NCBI RefSeq assembly: GCF_042657385.1
Contig: NZ_JBHSLA010000001.1
Span: 248,001 to 312,000, forward strand
DNA from: Algorimicrobium hallyeonense
GTDB taxonomy: Bacteria; Bacteroidota; Bacteroidia; Flavobacteriales; Flavobacteriaceae
Direction: 5' to 3'
DNA length: 64,000 nt
How positions within the stretch are numbered: position 1 is the stretch's first letter; every line of letters starts with the position of its first letter. The translations under genes and the position numbers were made by a program. The notes below the pieces were generated by a model. The model saw only the letters and a list, made by a program, of their open reading frames with translations, ran no database searches and was not told the origin of the DNA. Shown here in pieces: positions 8,125 to 15,334 of the stretch.

Positions 8125-8994
8125 TTATGATAATAATATTTTCCAGGCACTATCTAAATCGCCGAAGCTTAAATAGTTTTTTGCCAATTTATGTTTTTTT
8201 CTATGATTTGCTTCTTTAATATTAGGGTGATGTTCACTTACAGCTTCCAAAAACTCCTGAACGGCTTCTGGTGTTGGTAAACTTTCTACATTTCCTAACA
8301 TGCCTAATTCATTTCCTGTTAAAATCATGCTGTTTTTTACATGGTCTGGCATTTGATCCACACCAATTCCTAACGTTGATAATGGTTTTGGAATTTCAAA
8401 AAAACCGTTTTTGGCACGACTGTAGTAACTACCACCAGCTCTTGCAACTAAATCTAGTTTTTCCTGATTAATTTGATCGTTTTCGTCTAAAATGTCTTCT
8501 TCCAAATGAAGTTTTACAACCTCACAAATAATTAAATTTCCAGCGCCTCCTTCGGTACCTAAATGTATCACATCATTCACCTTACATTCTAATTGAACCG
8601 GAGATTCAGCAACACGAAATGGTTTTACCAAATCCGATTTTAGCATACTAAAACCTGCCTTTTCAAACTCATTTACTCCTAAAGGATATTCCGTACTGCT
8701 TAATGACGTTTGATGCACCATATCAAAACTCACCACATTAATAACCACTTCTTTAGTAGCTAAAATATTTTCCAAGGTATGCTTCGTCGTATTATCACGA
8801 ACACGTCGTGCTGGTGAAAAAATTAGAATTGGTGGATTAGCACTAAATACATTAAAGAAACTAAAAGGCGCCAAATTTGGGTTTCCATCGGCATCAACGG
8901 TACTAGCAAACGCAATAGGCCTTGGAGCCACAGCACTTAACAGATAACCGTGTAACTTGCCTGTTGATAATTCTTTAGGTTCGTATGAAATCAT
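8125..8994 (-). CDS. Flavin reductase family protein (FMN-binding split barrel)
   Basis: A 289-residue cytoplasmic protein whose first 190 residues match the flavin reductase-like domain: GYLLSAVAPRPIAFASTVDADGNPNLAPFSFFNVFSAN in sequence, with the phosphate-binding PRPIAF and NLAPFSFF segments. Members bind FMN and act as NAD(P)H:flavin oxidoreductases or unassigned flavoproteins. The C-terminal 90 residues (MILTGNELGMLGNVESLP onward) are an added helical region. Start choice: the frame extends to a GTG at 9015, but a TACATTTG promoter box covers that position, so the ATG at 8994 followed by ISYEPKELS is better. It is followed by the DUF3127 gene in the same unit; the two need not be functionally linked. 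Confidence 0.88.
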   Translation of the reverse strand: MISYEPKELSTGKLHGYLLSAVAPRPIAFASTVDADGNPNLAPFSFFNVFSANPPILIFSPARRVRDNTTKHTLENILATKEVVINVVSFDMVHQTSLSSTEYPLGVNEFEKAGFSMLKSDLVKPFRVAESPVQLECKVNDVIHLGTEGGAGNLIICEVVKLHLEEDILDENDQINQEKLDLVARAGGSYYSRAKNGFFEIPKPLSTLGIGVDQMPDHVKNSMILTGNELGMLGNVESLPTPEAVQEFLEAVSEHHPNIKEANHRKKHKLAKNYLSFGDLDSAWKILLS

Positions 8995-9014
8995 GAAAAC
9001 TTTATTATTTTGCA

Positions 9015-9022
9015 CAAATGTA
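9015..9022 (-). promoter_or_regulatory. -7 box of the flavin reductase-DUF3127 operon
   Basis: The minus strand reads TACATTTG, a full match to TAnnTTTG, 21 bases before the chosen ATG. It overlaps the alternative GTG start and argues against it. No clear -33 TTG is seen. Confidence 0.4.
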
Positions 9023-9115
9023 ATTAATCTAATAACGAACTAAAAACGATTTGGTTATCATCTCACACAATATTATCAACAGATTTCCATTATATTAACA
9101 TTCCAAAATAAACCT

Positions 9116-10285
9116 ATGCTTTTTTCTAAATACCGAAATATAACACGCTACATCATTGTTGCAGCAAGTTTTGTTATTATATCCTTGATTCTGTGGAATA
9201 CCTTTGTGTTTTTTCAGCATTTTAAAGAGGAACAACGTCAGAAGATGGACATTTGGGCATTAGCCCAAACAGAATTTCAAAAAAACATGTTGGAAGATGA
9301 TGTAAATCCGATGGTTTCTCGCGTTTTAATAAGTAAAAATGACAACCAGATAGTTGTTATTAATGCTGAAGGAGCTATTGGACTGACCAATAATGTTGAA
9401 GAAAGATATTTGAAAAATGATGCCAGCACTAAAAGGCTTATCGCAAATTTAGAGGCTGAAAACAAACCTATTGAGCTTTCCTACATTGATCCTAAAACGA
9501 ACCAAAAAATAAATGATGGCTATTTATATTACGGCAACTCACCTTTAATAAATAAACTAAAATATTATCCACTTGCTTTATTACTGATTATTATATTATT
9601 TGGTGCAGTTGCCTACTTTTTTTACCGCAGTACAAAAATTGCCACACAAAACAAATTATGGTCTGGTATGGCCAAAGAAACAGCGCATCAAATAGGTACG
9701 CCATTATCATCTTTAATTGGCTGGACAGAAATACTTAAAACCGAACAGGTAAATCCGGAATACATTCTAGAAATAGAAAAAGATATTAGTCGCCTGCAAA
9801 CTATAACGGAACGTTTTAGTAAAATAGGCTCCTTACCAAAACTAGAAAAAGCGGATATTGTTGCAGAAACATTAGAGTCTTATGACTATCTAAAAACGCG
9901 TTCTTCTAAACTTATTGAATTTGAAATTTCAGTTCCCGAAAACCCTATTTACGTTAAATTAAACAAACAGCTTTTTAGTTGGACTATTGAAAATTTAGTG
10001 AAAAATGCCATCGACGCCATGCGTGGAAAAGGAAAATTAGTTATTACTATTACGCAATTAGAAGATAATGTAAAAATAACCATTACAGATACCGGAAAAG
10101 GACTAATTAGAAGTCAATTTAACCGTATATTTGACCCTGGATTTACAACCAAAAAACGCGGTTGGGGATTAGGCTTATCATTAGCCAAGCGCATTATTGA
10201 AGAATTCCATAACGGTAAAATTTATGTGCTTGAATCTGAAATTGACAAAGGAACCAGTATGCAAATTCTTTTAAAAACAACGTAA
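9116..10285 (+). CDS. Membrane sensor histidine kinase (orphan)
   Basis: A 389-residue two-component sensor. One membrane segment at about 12-34, an extracytoplasmic sensor of roughly 115 residues, and a second segment near 153-171 lead directly into the kinase without an obvious HAMP domain. The H-box is KETAHQIGTPLSSLIGW with phosphoacceptor His191. The ATPase half shows the N-box ENLVKNAIDAM (about 293), DTGKGL (about 325) and GWGLGLSLAKR (about 349). All catalytic motifs are intact. No response regulator is adjacent; the next gene, two bases on, encodes a small zinc-ribbon membrane protein. The signal sensed cannot be told from the sequence. Confidence 0.92.
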   Translation: MLFSKYRNITRYIIVAASFVIISLILWNTFVFFQHFKEEQRQKMDIWALAQTEFQKNMLEDDVNPMVSRVLISKNDNQIVVINAEGAIGLTNNVEERYLKNDASTKRLIANLEAENKPIELSYIDPKTNQKINDGYLYYGNSPLINKLKYYPLALLLIIILFGAVAYFFYRSTKIATQNKLWSGMAKETAHQIGTPLSSLIGWTEILKTEQVNPEYILEIEKDISRLQTITERFSKIGSLPKLEKADIVAETLESYDYLKTRSSKLIEFEISVPENPIYVKLNKQLFSWTIENLVKNAIDAMRGKGKLVITITQLEDNVKITITDTGKGLIRSQFNRIFDPGFTTKKRGWGLGLSLAKRIIEEFHNGKIYVLESEIDKGTSMQILLKTT

Positions 10286-10287
10286 CT

Positions 10288-10635
10288 ATGGACAATCGAT
10301 TTATAACTATTAAGGAAGTTGCAATTAATAATAATTGTCCAGAATGCTATAATACCAATGGTTTACATTTTACGTTTAAGCAGAAATTTGTGGAAACATC
10401 CTTTTATAAATCCTTAACCACTGAAACAGCACATGAACTTTTCTGTAAAACCTGTGAAACAACTATCTATCCTGTAAATTGGACCGATGATATTGATCGT
10501 GTTTTTGATTATCACAAACGTGCTTTTGTACCTAAAAAAGCGTCCTTTAAATTAAAGAAATCAGCGTGGATTGGTATTGGCGTCTTAATCGGAATTATAG
10601 TCGTTGGTATTGGCGCAACCGTATTATTAAGTTAG
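10288..10635 (+). CDS. Zinc-ribbon membrane protein of unknown function
   Basis: A 115-residue protein with two CxxC pairs, Cys17/Cys20 (CPEC) and Cys53/Cys56 (CKTC), spaced as a zinc ribbon, followed by a basic stretch (HKRAFVPKKASFKLKK) and one C-terminal membrane helix (about 93-113). It begins two bases after the histidine kinase stop, so the two are surely co-transcribed; it may be an accessory to that kinase. I do not recognise a named family. Confidence 0.7.
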   Translation: MDNRFITIKEVAINNNCPECYNTNGLHFTFKQKFVETSFYKSLTTETAHELFCKTCETTIYPVNWTDDIDRVFDYHKRAFVPKKASFKLKKSAWIGIGVLIGIIVVGIGATVLLS

Positions 10636-10637
10636 AT

Positions 10638-11027
10638 TTATAGATACGAGCGAATAGCTTTTGCTACGTTCTCAAAATCCTGTTCTGTTAATTTCTCTTT
10701 TGAAATAAAGCGCGCATCTTCCATAGTATTTAGCGGAATTAAATGCACATGAGCATGCGGAATTTCCAAACCAATAACCGTTAAACCAACACGTTTACAA
10801 GGCACAGCTTTTTCAATTGCTAATGCAATTTGTCTGGAAAACTCCAATAAACCATGATAGGTAACTTCATCTAAATCAAACAACTTATCCACTTCCTGCT
10901 TTGGGATACAGAGTGTGTGTCCTTTTGCATTTGGGTTAATGTCCAAAAAAGCGAAATAATCGTCAGTTTCCGCAATTTTATAACACGGAACGTCGCCATT
11001 AATTATTTTTGTGAATAGGGTTGCCAT
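10638..11027 (-). CDS. HIT family nucleotide-binding protein
   Basis: A 129-residue histidine-triad protein of the Hint branch, which hydrolyses phosphoramidate or phosphate bonds on nucleoside monophosphates. The triad HAHVHLIPL is at 91-99 (His91, His93, His95), and the N-terminal FTKIINGDVPCYKIAE and FLDINPNAKGHTLCIPK segments are typical. It lies downstream of greA on the same strand, but a strong hairpin between the two suggests separate transcripts. It converges on the zinc-ribbon gene with only two bases between stops. Confidence 0.93.
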   Translation of the reverse strand: MATLFTKIINGDVPCYKIAETDDYFAFLDINPNAKGHTLCIPKQEVDKLFDLDEVTYHGLLEFSRQIALAIEKAVPCKRVGLTVIGLEIPHAHVHLIPLNTMEDARFISKEKLTEQDFENVAKAIRSYL

Positions 11028-11056
11028 AGTTTGCTATTAGTATACCTGTAAATATA

Positions 11057-11085
11057 AAAAGATTCCCGCTTTAAGGGAATCTTTT
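11057..11085 (-). terminator. Terminator after greA
   Basis: Perfect inverted repeat AAAAGATTCCC / GGGAATCTTTT. On the minus strand it runs into TTTTTATATTT. It lies about 55 bases past the greA stop and separates greA from the HIT gene. Confidence 0.8.
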
Positions 11086-11141
11086 CAAGAATAATTTCGT
11101 GTTTACTTTTTTCTATCTACCAATATAGACCTTTGAATTTG

Positions 11142-11615
11142 TTATCTAGAAATTTCTAAAATATCAAACTTCATAACACCATTTGGCACTTGTACTTCGG
11201 CTACTTCGCCAACGGATTTTCCTAAAAGGCCTTTTCCAATTGGTGAGTTAACAGATAACTTTCCGGAAGCTAAATCGGCTTCACCATCAGCAACCAAGGT
11301 ATAGGTCATTTCCATTCCGTTAGTCTGATTTTTTATTTTGACTTTAGAAAGCACCAATACTTTGGTGTTATCCAATTGCGATTCATCAATAACTCTAGCG
11401 CCTGCCAACGCACTTTCTAATTTGGATATTTTCATCTCCAACATACCTTGTGCTTCTTTGGCTGCATCGTACTCGGCATTTTCACTTAAATCACCTTTGT
11501 CTCGCGCTTCAGCAATGGCTTGCGATGCTTTTGAACGCTCTACATCTTTTAATTGGCGTAACTCTTCACGTAAACGCTTTAATCCTTCCGGTGTATAATA
11601 AGATACTTTACTCAT
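11142..11615 (-). CDS. greA: Transcription elongation factor GreA
   Basis: Binds the RNA polymerase secondary channel and stimulates cleavage of backtracked RNA. The 157 residues have the N-terminal coiled coil YYTPEGLKRLREELRQLK with the tip ARDKGDLSENAEYDAAKE, which carries the catalytic acidic pair, and the C-terminal FKBP-like domain ending SPIGKGLLGKSVGEVAEV. The frame is open to 11672, but the added 19 residues are hydrophobic and unlike any GreA. The ATG at 11615 (MSKVSYYTPEG) is the normal start. Confidence 0.96.
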   Translation of the reverse strand: MSKVSYYTPEGLKRLREELRQLKDVERSKASQAIAEARDKGDLSENAEYDAAKEAQGMLEMKISKLESALAGARVIDESQLDNTKVLVLSKVKIKNQTNGMEMTYTLVADGEADLASGKLSVNSPIGKGLLGKSVGEVAEVQVPNGVMKFDILEISR

Positions 11616-11714
11616 AATTTCATGTTTTATAATAATAAAAGATGCTGAAAACAAATGGACAACGAGCGCCAAATCTGTTCAGCATAAAAAAATCCCGCTT
11701 GCACGAGATATATA

Positions 11715-11722
11715 CAAAGCTA
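11715..11722 (-). promoter_or_regulatory. Possible -7 box for greA
   Basis: The minus strand reads TAGCTTTG, matching TAnnTTTG. It would give a leader of about 95 bases. The -33 element is not clear. Confidence 0.4.
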
Positions 11723-11882
11723 CACAATTTTTTTGATACCTGTAAGTTTACTTATTGTTATTACTATGATAAGTAGCTTACTTTTAATCGTTTTGAGTAG
11801 CAAAATGCAAGTTAGCTAAATATACGAAATTTTTAATACGTTTGGGTTTTTGTTGTAAATTGCCCTGAAAATATAATTGGTT

Positions 11883-12332
11883 ATGAAATATCTGTTTTTG
11901 CTTGTTTTTGCGTTTGTGGTTTTTACGTCTTGTAATAAAAATGATGATGATAACGTGCGCCAAAATGAATTTTTACCAAACTACACATTTGACACTGGTA
12001 ATTTAATAAACACCAATTTACCGCAGTATAGCGATATGGAATTCCCAAACAATTATGTGATATTAAACAATAATTACGGCATTAATGGTGTGGTGGTTTT
12101 TTATGCAGGTGGAAATAATTATAATGCTTTTGAATTATCTGACCCAAATCACGCCATTCGCGATTGTTCGAAATTAACCGTTACAGGCGTTATTGCAACA
12201 TGCAGTTGCGATGATGCAAACGCTTATGATATTTTAACGGGTCAACAACAAGAAGGCACAACAGGACAATACGGTTTAAAACGCTATTTTGTTGAAAAAT
12301 CTGGGAATATTATTCGGGTTTATAATAATTAG
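11883..12332 (+). CDS. Small lipoprotein of unknown function
   Basis: A 149-residue exported lipoprotein: MKYLFLLVFAFVVFTSC is a signal peptide with the lipobox FTSC, followed by the acidic stretch NKNDDDN often seen on Bacteroidota surface-exposed lipoproteins. The mature part has a cysteine pair as CSCDDAN and an aromatic C-terminus (KRYFVEKSGNIIRVYNN). Length and overall pattern recall the small Rieske-like lipoproteins of this family of bacteria, but the classic CxH motifs are not present, so I leave function open. The frame reaches a TTG at 11877; the ATG at 11883 gives the better signal peptide. Confidence 0.7.
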   Translation: MKYLFLLVFAFVVFTSCNKNDDDNVRQNEFLPNYTFDTGNLINTNLPQYSDMEFPNNYVILNNNYGINGVVVFYAGGNNYNAFELSDPNHAIRDCSKLTVTGVIATCSCDDANAYDILTGQQQEGTTGQYGLKRYFVEKSGNIIRVYNN

Positions 12333-12367
12333 ACACCACGTATTTATCAAAATGACTTGCTAAAGCT

Positions 12368-12409
12368 AAAACTGCCTAAAAACGATAATTTGTTTTTAGG
12401 CAGTTTTTT
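12368..12409 (+). terminator. Bidirectional terminator between lipoprotein and TonB receptor
   Basis: Long inverted repeat AACTGCCTAAAAAC / GTTTTTAGGCAGTT followed by six T on the plus strand and a weaker T run on the minus strand. It lies between convergent stops at 12332 and 12443. Confidence 0.85.
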
Positions 12410-12442
12410 AATTTATGAGATTATTTTACACACATAATCTTC

Positions 12443-14689
12443 TTAAAACTTCATGGTCATTCCCAATAAAAAATTAGTAGTTGCTTGTGGATAAAAACCA
12501 GCACCTTCAATAGTTGACACTTGTGGTGGATTAGACCATGTGTCATCATAGGTATAGTAATATCCGTTAGATGCATACTTAACATTAAATAGGTTGTTAA
12601 CCAATCCTGAAAACAAAATTGACTTTAAAAATGGTTTAGTGTTTTCATCTCTTCGGAAAGACATTTCGTAATTAACACTAAAATCATTTACAAAATAACT
12701 ATCTAATTTGGAGGCTGCAGCCTCGGTATTACTCATAAATTGCTCGCCAACATACTTACTTAAAAGTGTTAACTGTAAATTAGTAATCGGTTGAAATGTT
12801 AAGGCATTAGAAGCAATCCATTCTGGTGAAAAGGAAATATCCGTTTTACCAAAATTTACCAAACTACCGTCAAACTCTGTAATCGTTTCCTTGTTTTTAT
12901 TGGAACTCCATGTTACACTTGGCTGTAATCGCCATTTTTCTGCTATTTGAAAGGCTGCTTCCACCTCTAACCCCAATCGGTGACTATCACCGCTATTGGT
13001 ACGAATTGGGTTTCCAGACTGATCAATATTTCCTGTTAAAACTAATTGCTCGTTATATAACATGTAATAGGCATTTACATTAAACCGGAACTTTTCATTA
13101 TTATGTCGCCAACCTAATTCAAAATCATTTAATTGTTCTGGTTTTACGTCTGCATTGTTTTCAAAATCATCACGACTTGGTTCACGATTTGCCCGAGCAT
13201 ATGAGAAATACATACTGTTTTCTGCATTCAAATTATAGTTAATTCCCGCTTTAGGATTAAAAAAGGCGTAATTTTCATCGACATTAAAAACATTTCGATC
13301 CGAATCAATTCCATTAACCTCATAATCCACTAAACGCATTTGTAAATCGGCAAACAAACTGATTTTATCATTTAGTTTAAAAGTACCTTTTCCGAAGAAA
13401 TTGATATCTGTTTTTAAACCTTTATTATCATAATAACGATCCGTATTCATGCTATTACTGGCAAATTGCGCCCAAATAATTTCACCAAAATGGCCACCAT
13501 CATAATAACTGTATGAGCCTCCAAAAAGCACATCTAACTGATTATTTTTATAGTTGGCATTCGCATTTACTACAAAGAAATCATTATCCAACCAACGTCG
13601 TCTTACCAAATCCGTTTCCGAAATCGTATCTGTTACAATTATAATCTCATTTAAACCATAATCGGCAAACTCGGCATCTTCTTTATATTGCTCGAAATAA
13701 CCTCGTCCAGCCGTATAATTCAAAGCCATATTGGTGGACCAATTATTATCAATACGCTGATTCCAATGCAGTTGATAATGGTCCTGTTGATAATTATCTA
13801 CTTCATTTTCGTAAAACTGGGTATTGCCATTTTCATCGGTATACTCACCAGCTGTATTATAGGTTCGGTCATTGTCCAATTTGTCTTTATCCTCCAGACC
13901 ATTCCAAGACTGATAGGTTATTTCCTTACCCGAAAATGTTATGGCTTTTATTAAAGTATTTGTCGATTTATAAGATCCTTGAAGGAAATAAGATTTCAAA
14001 TTAGAAGTCGCACGATCTATATAACCATCCGATTTAATATTTGATAGACGTCCCGCAAATTCTATATGGTCATTCAGCAAGCCTGTGCTAAATTTCAAGG
14101 TGTGTTTTCGGGTATTAAAACTACCGAAAGAATTGGCAAATTCCCCATAAGCTTCTTGGGAAACGGCGTCTGTTAGCACATTAACACTGGCACCAAAAGC
14201 ACCAGATCCATTTGTGGATGTTCCTACACCACGTTGCAATTGTAAACTCTCAACCGATGAGGCGAAATCGTTTAAATTCACCCAAAAGGTTCCTAATGAT
14301 TCAGCATCATTATACGGGATTCCATTAATAGTTACGTTTGTAGATTGCGCATTAATACCACGCACGCGAATGCCTGTATAACCAACGCCTGCTCCTGCAT
14401 CCGAAGTGGTAACCACAGACGGTAGAAAGTTTAATAGAATAGGAATATCCTGCCCCAAATTCCGCTTTTCAATAGCTTCCTTAGAAAGATTGGAATGTGT
14501 AATTGGCGAGTCCGCTTTTACACGAACCGAGCGCACTAAAACTTCATCAAGTGTTTCTAGTTTTGTGGAATCCTGCGGTTTTTCTTGTGAAAAAACACCA
14601 AGAGAAGTCGTTAAAAAAATGGAAAGCACACTTGCTTTTTGAAAATGATGCCAGCGAAAAACTGACGCGTTGTTGAATAAAAATTTCAT
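12443..14689 (-). CDS. TonB-dependent receptor, TPP-riboswitch controlled (thiamine uptake)
   Basis: A 748-residue outer-membrane receptor with a signal peptide ending near GVFSQE. The TonB-box-like LETLDEVLVRSVRV precedes a plug domain (QDIPILLNFLPSVV, GIRVRGINAQSTNVTINGIP, LQRGVGTSTNGSGAFGASVNV). A beta barrel of about 570 residues ends NFLLGMTMKF with the terminal Phe expected of barrel proteins. It imports a ligand across the outer membrane using TonB energy. Its leader carries a TPP riboswitch with its own promoter, which predicts thiamine, a thiamine phosphate or a pyrimidine precursor as ligand. It lacks the N-terminal carboxypeptidase-like domain of SusC proteins, and no SusD partner follows. 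The neighbouring YkoF-like and PnuC-family genes fit vitamin salvage. Confidence 0.9.
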   Translation of the reverse strand: MKFLFNNASVFRWHHFQKASVLSIFLTTSLGVFSQEKPQDSTKLETLDEVLVRSVRVKADSPITHSNLSKEAIEKRNLGQDIPILLNFLPSVVTTSDAGAGVGYTGIRVRGINAQSTNVTINGIPYNDAESLGTFWVNLNDFASSVESLQLQRGVGTSTNGSGAFGASVNVLTDAVSQEAYGEFANSFGSFNTRKHTLKFSTGLLNDHIEFAGRLSNIKSDGYIDRATSNLKSYFLQGSYKSTNTLIKAITFSGKEITYQSWNGLEDKDKLDNDRTYNTAGEYTDENGNTQFYENEVDNYQQDHYQLHWNQRIDNNWSTNMALNYTAGRGYFEQYKEDAEFADYGLNEIIIVTDTISETDLVRRRWLDNDFFVVNANANYKNNQLDVLFGGSYSYYDGGHFGEIIWAQFASNSMNTDRYYDNKGLKTDINFFGKGTFKLNDKISLFADLQMRLVDYEVNGIDSDRNVFNVDENYAFFNPKAGINYNLNAENSMYFSYARANREPSRDDFENNADVKPEQLNDFELGWRHNNEKFRFNVNAYYMLYNEQLVLTGNIDQSGNPIRTNSGDSHRLGLEVEAAFQIAEKWRLQPSVTWSSNKNKETITEFDGSLVNFGKTDISFSPEWIASNALTFQPITNLQLTLLSKYVGEQFMSNTEAAASKLDSYFVNDFSVNYEMSFRRDENTKPFLKSILFSGLVNNLFNVKYASNGYYYTYDDTWSNPPQVSTIEGAGFYPQATTNFLLGMTMKF

Positions 14690-14798
14690 CCGATAAAAAT
14701 AAATTTAGCGAATAAAAAGAGGTAATTATTCTGATTAAAAATTAATTTTTTTGTTGCCATGCGCAATCACGCACAACATTACAAAATTGTTGTTATTT

Positions 14799-14869
14799 TC
14801 CTAAACAGCATTACCTGTTCTAGGTTCAATGGGTATGATCTCAGCCGTTATTGGGCACCCCTTTATGAG
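14799..14869 (-). promoter_or_regulatory. TPP riboswitch (THI element)
   Basis: Read on the minus strand, the conserved blocks of the THI element appear in order: GGGGTGCC, GGCTGAGATCATACCC, TTGAACCT, then CAGGTAATGCTG. The CTGAGA, ATACCC, GAACCT and GTAATGC blocks are the pyrophosphate- and pyrimidine-binding parts of the aptamer. CATAAA at the start can pair with TTTAGG at the end as a weak P1. The element starts at the expected transcription start of the upstream promoter and ends about 110 bases before the receptor ATG. The expression platform is not obvious: a GC-containing stem near 14742-14775 lacks a following T run, so control of translation is possible. Confidence 0.93.
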
Positions 14870-14876
14870 AACGCTG

Positions 14877-14906
14877 CAAAGGTAGTTAACAATGTATAAT
14901 TAGCAA
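14877..14906 (-). promoter_or_regulatory. Promoter of the TPP riboswitch and TonB receptor
   Basis: On the minus strand TTG (14906-14904), a 19-base spacer and TACCTTTG (14884-14877) match the Bacteroidota -33/-7 consensus. Transcription would begin near 14870, exactly where the riboswitch aptamer begins. This makes the receptor a separate unit from arfB upstream. Confidence 0.75.
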
Positions 14907-14928
14907 GTAATAATGAGAAATTATTAAT

Positions 14929-15333
14929 TTAAACATCCGGTGGTTTCCTATTTGCCTTTTTATCAGCTTGTTTTTTCTTGTTGGAAAGACGTTTGAGTTT
15001 CACTGCTCTTGGAACCTTGGTTGGTCTGCGATTTTTTGGCACAATCAACCCTTGCTTTATTAACTCTAAAAAGCGTTTAATAACCAAGTCCTTATTTTTA
15101 TGTTGACTGCGGCTATCGTCACTAGATAGTATTAATATTCCTTCCGTTGTTAACCGATTATCTAACTTTTTAAGAAGACGGGCTTTTTGGTTTTCTGAAA
15201 ATACTTGTGAATTTGGTAAATCCCAACTCAATACCACTTTAGAGGATGTTTTGTTTACATGCTGACCACCAGCACCCGAACTTCTAATCGCTTTAAATGA
15301 TAATTCCGTTATAAGAAATGCTGCATCAAACAT
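14929..15333 (-). CDS. arfB: Alternative ribosome-rescue factor ArfB (YaeJ-type peptidyl-tRNA hydrolase)
   Basis: Hydrolyses peptidyl-tRNA on ribosomes stalled at mRNA ends. The 134 residues hold the release-factor catalytic motif in SSGAGGQHVNKTSSKV with GGQ at 22-24, and a basic tail (KRLSNKKKQADKKANRKPP) of the kind that probes the empty mRNA channel. The lack of codon-recognition domains separates it from RF1/RF2. It starts one base after the DUF4301 stop, so it is the last gene of the overlapped operon that begins at 18291. Confidence 0.93.
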   Translation of the reverse strand: MFDAAFLITELSFKAIRSSGAGGQHVNKTSSKVVLSWDLPNSQVFSENQKARLLKKLDNRLTTEGILILSSDDSRSQHKNKDLVIKRFLELIKQGLIVPKNRRPTKVPRAVKLKRLSNKKKQADKKANRKPPDV

Positions 15334-15334
15334 A

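Noticed and set aside
9116..10635. The zinc-ribbon gene as a response regulator partner of the histidine kinase.
   Set aside because: It has no receiver or DNA-binding motif, only two CxxC pairs and a membrane helix.
11616..11672. Longer GreA start at 11672.
   Set aside because: The added residues are hydrophobic and not part of any GreA; the ATG at 11615 gives the standard N-terminus.
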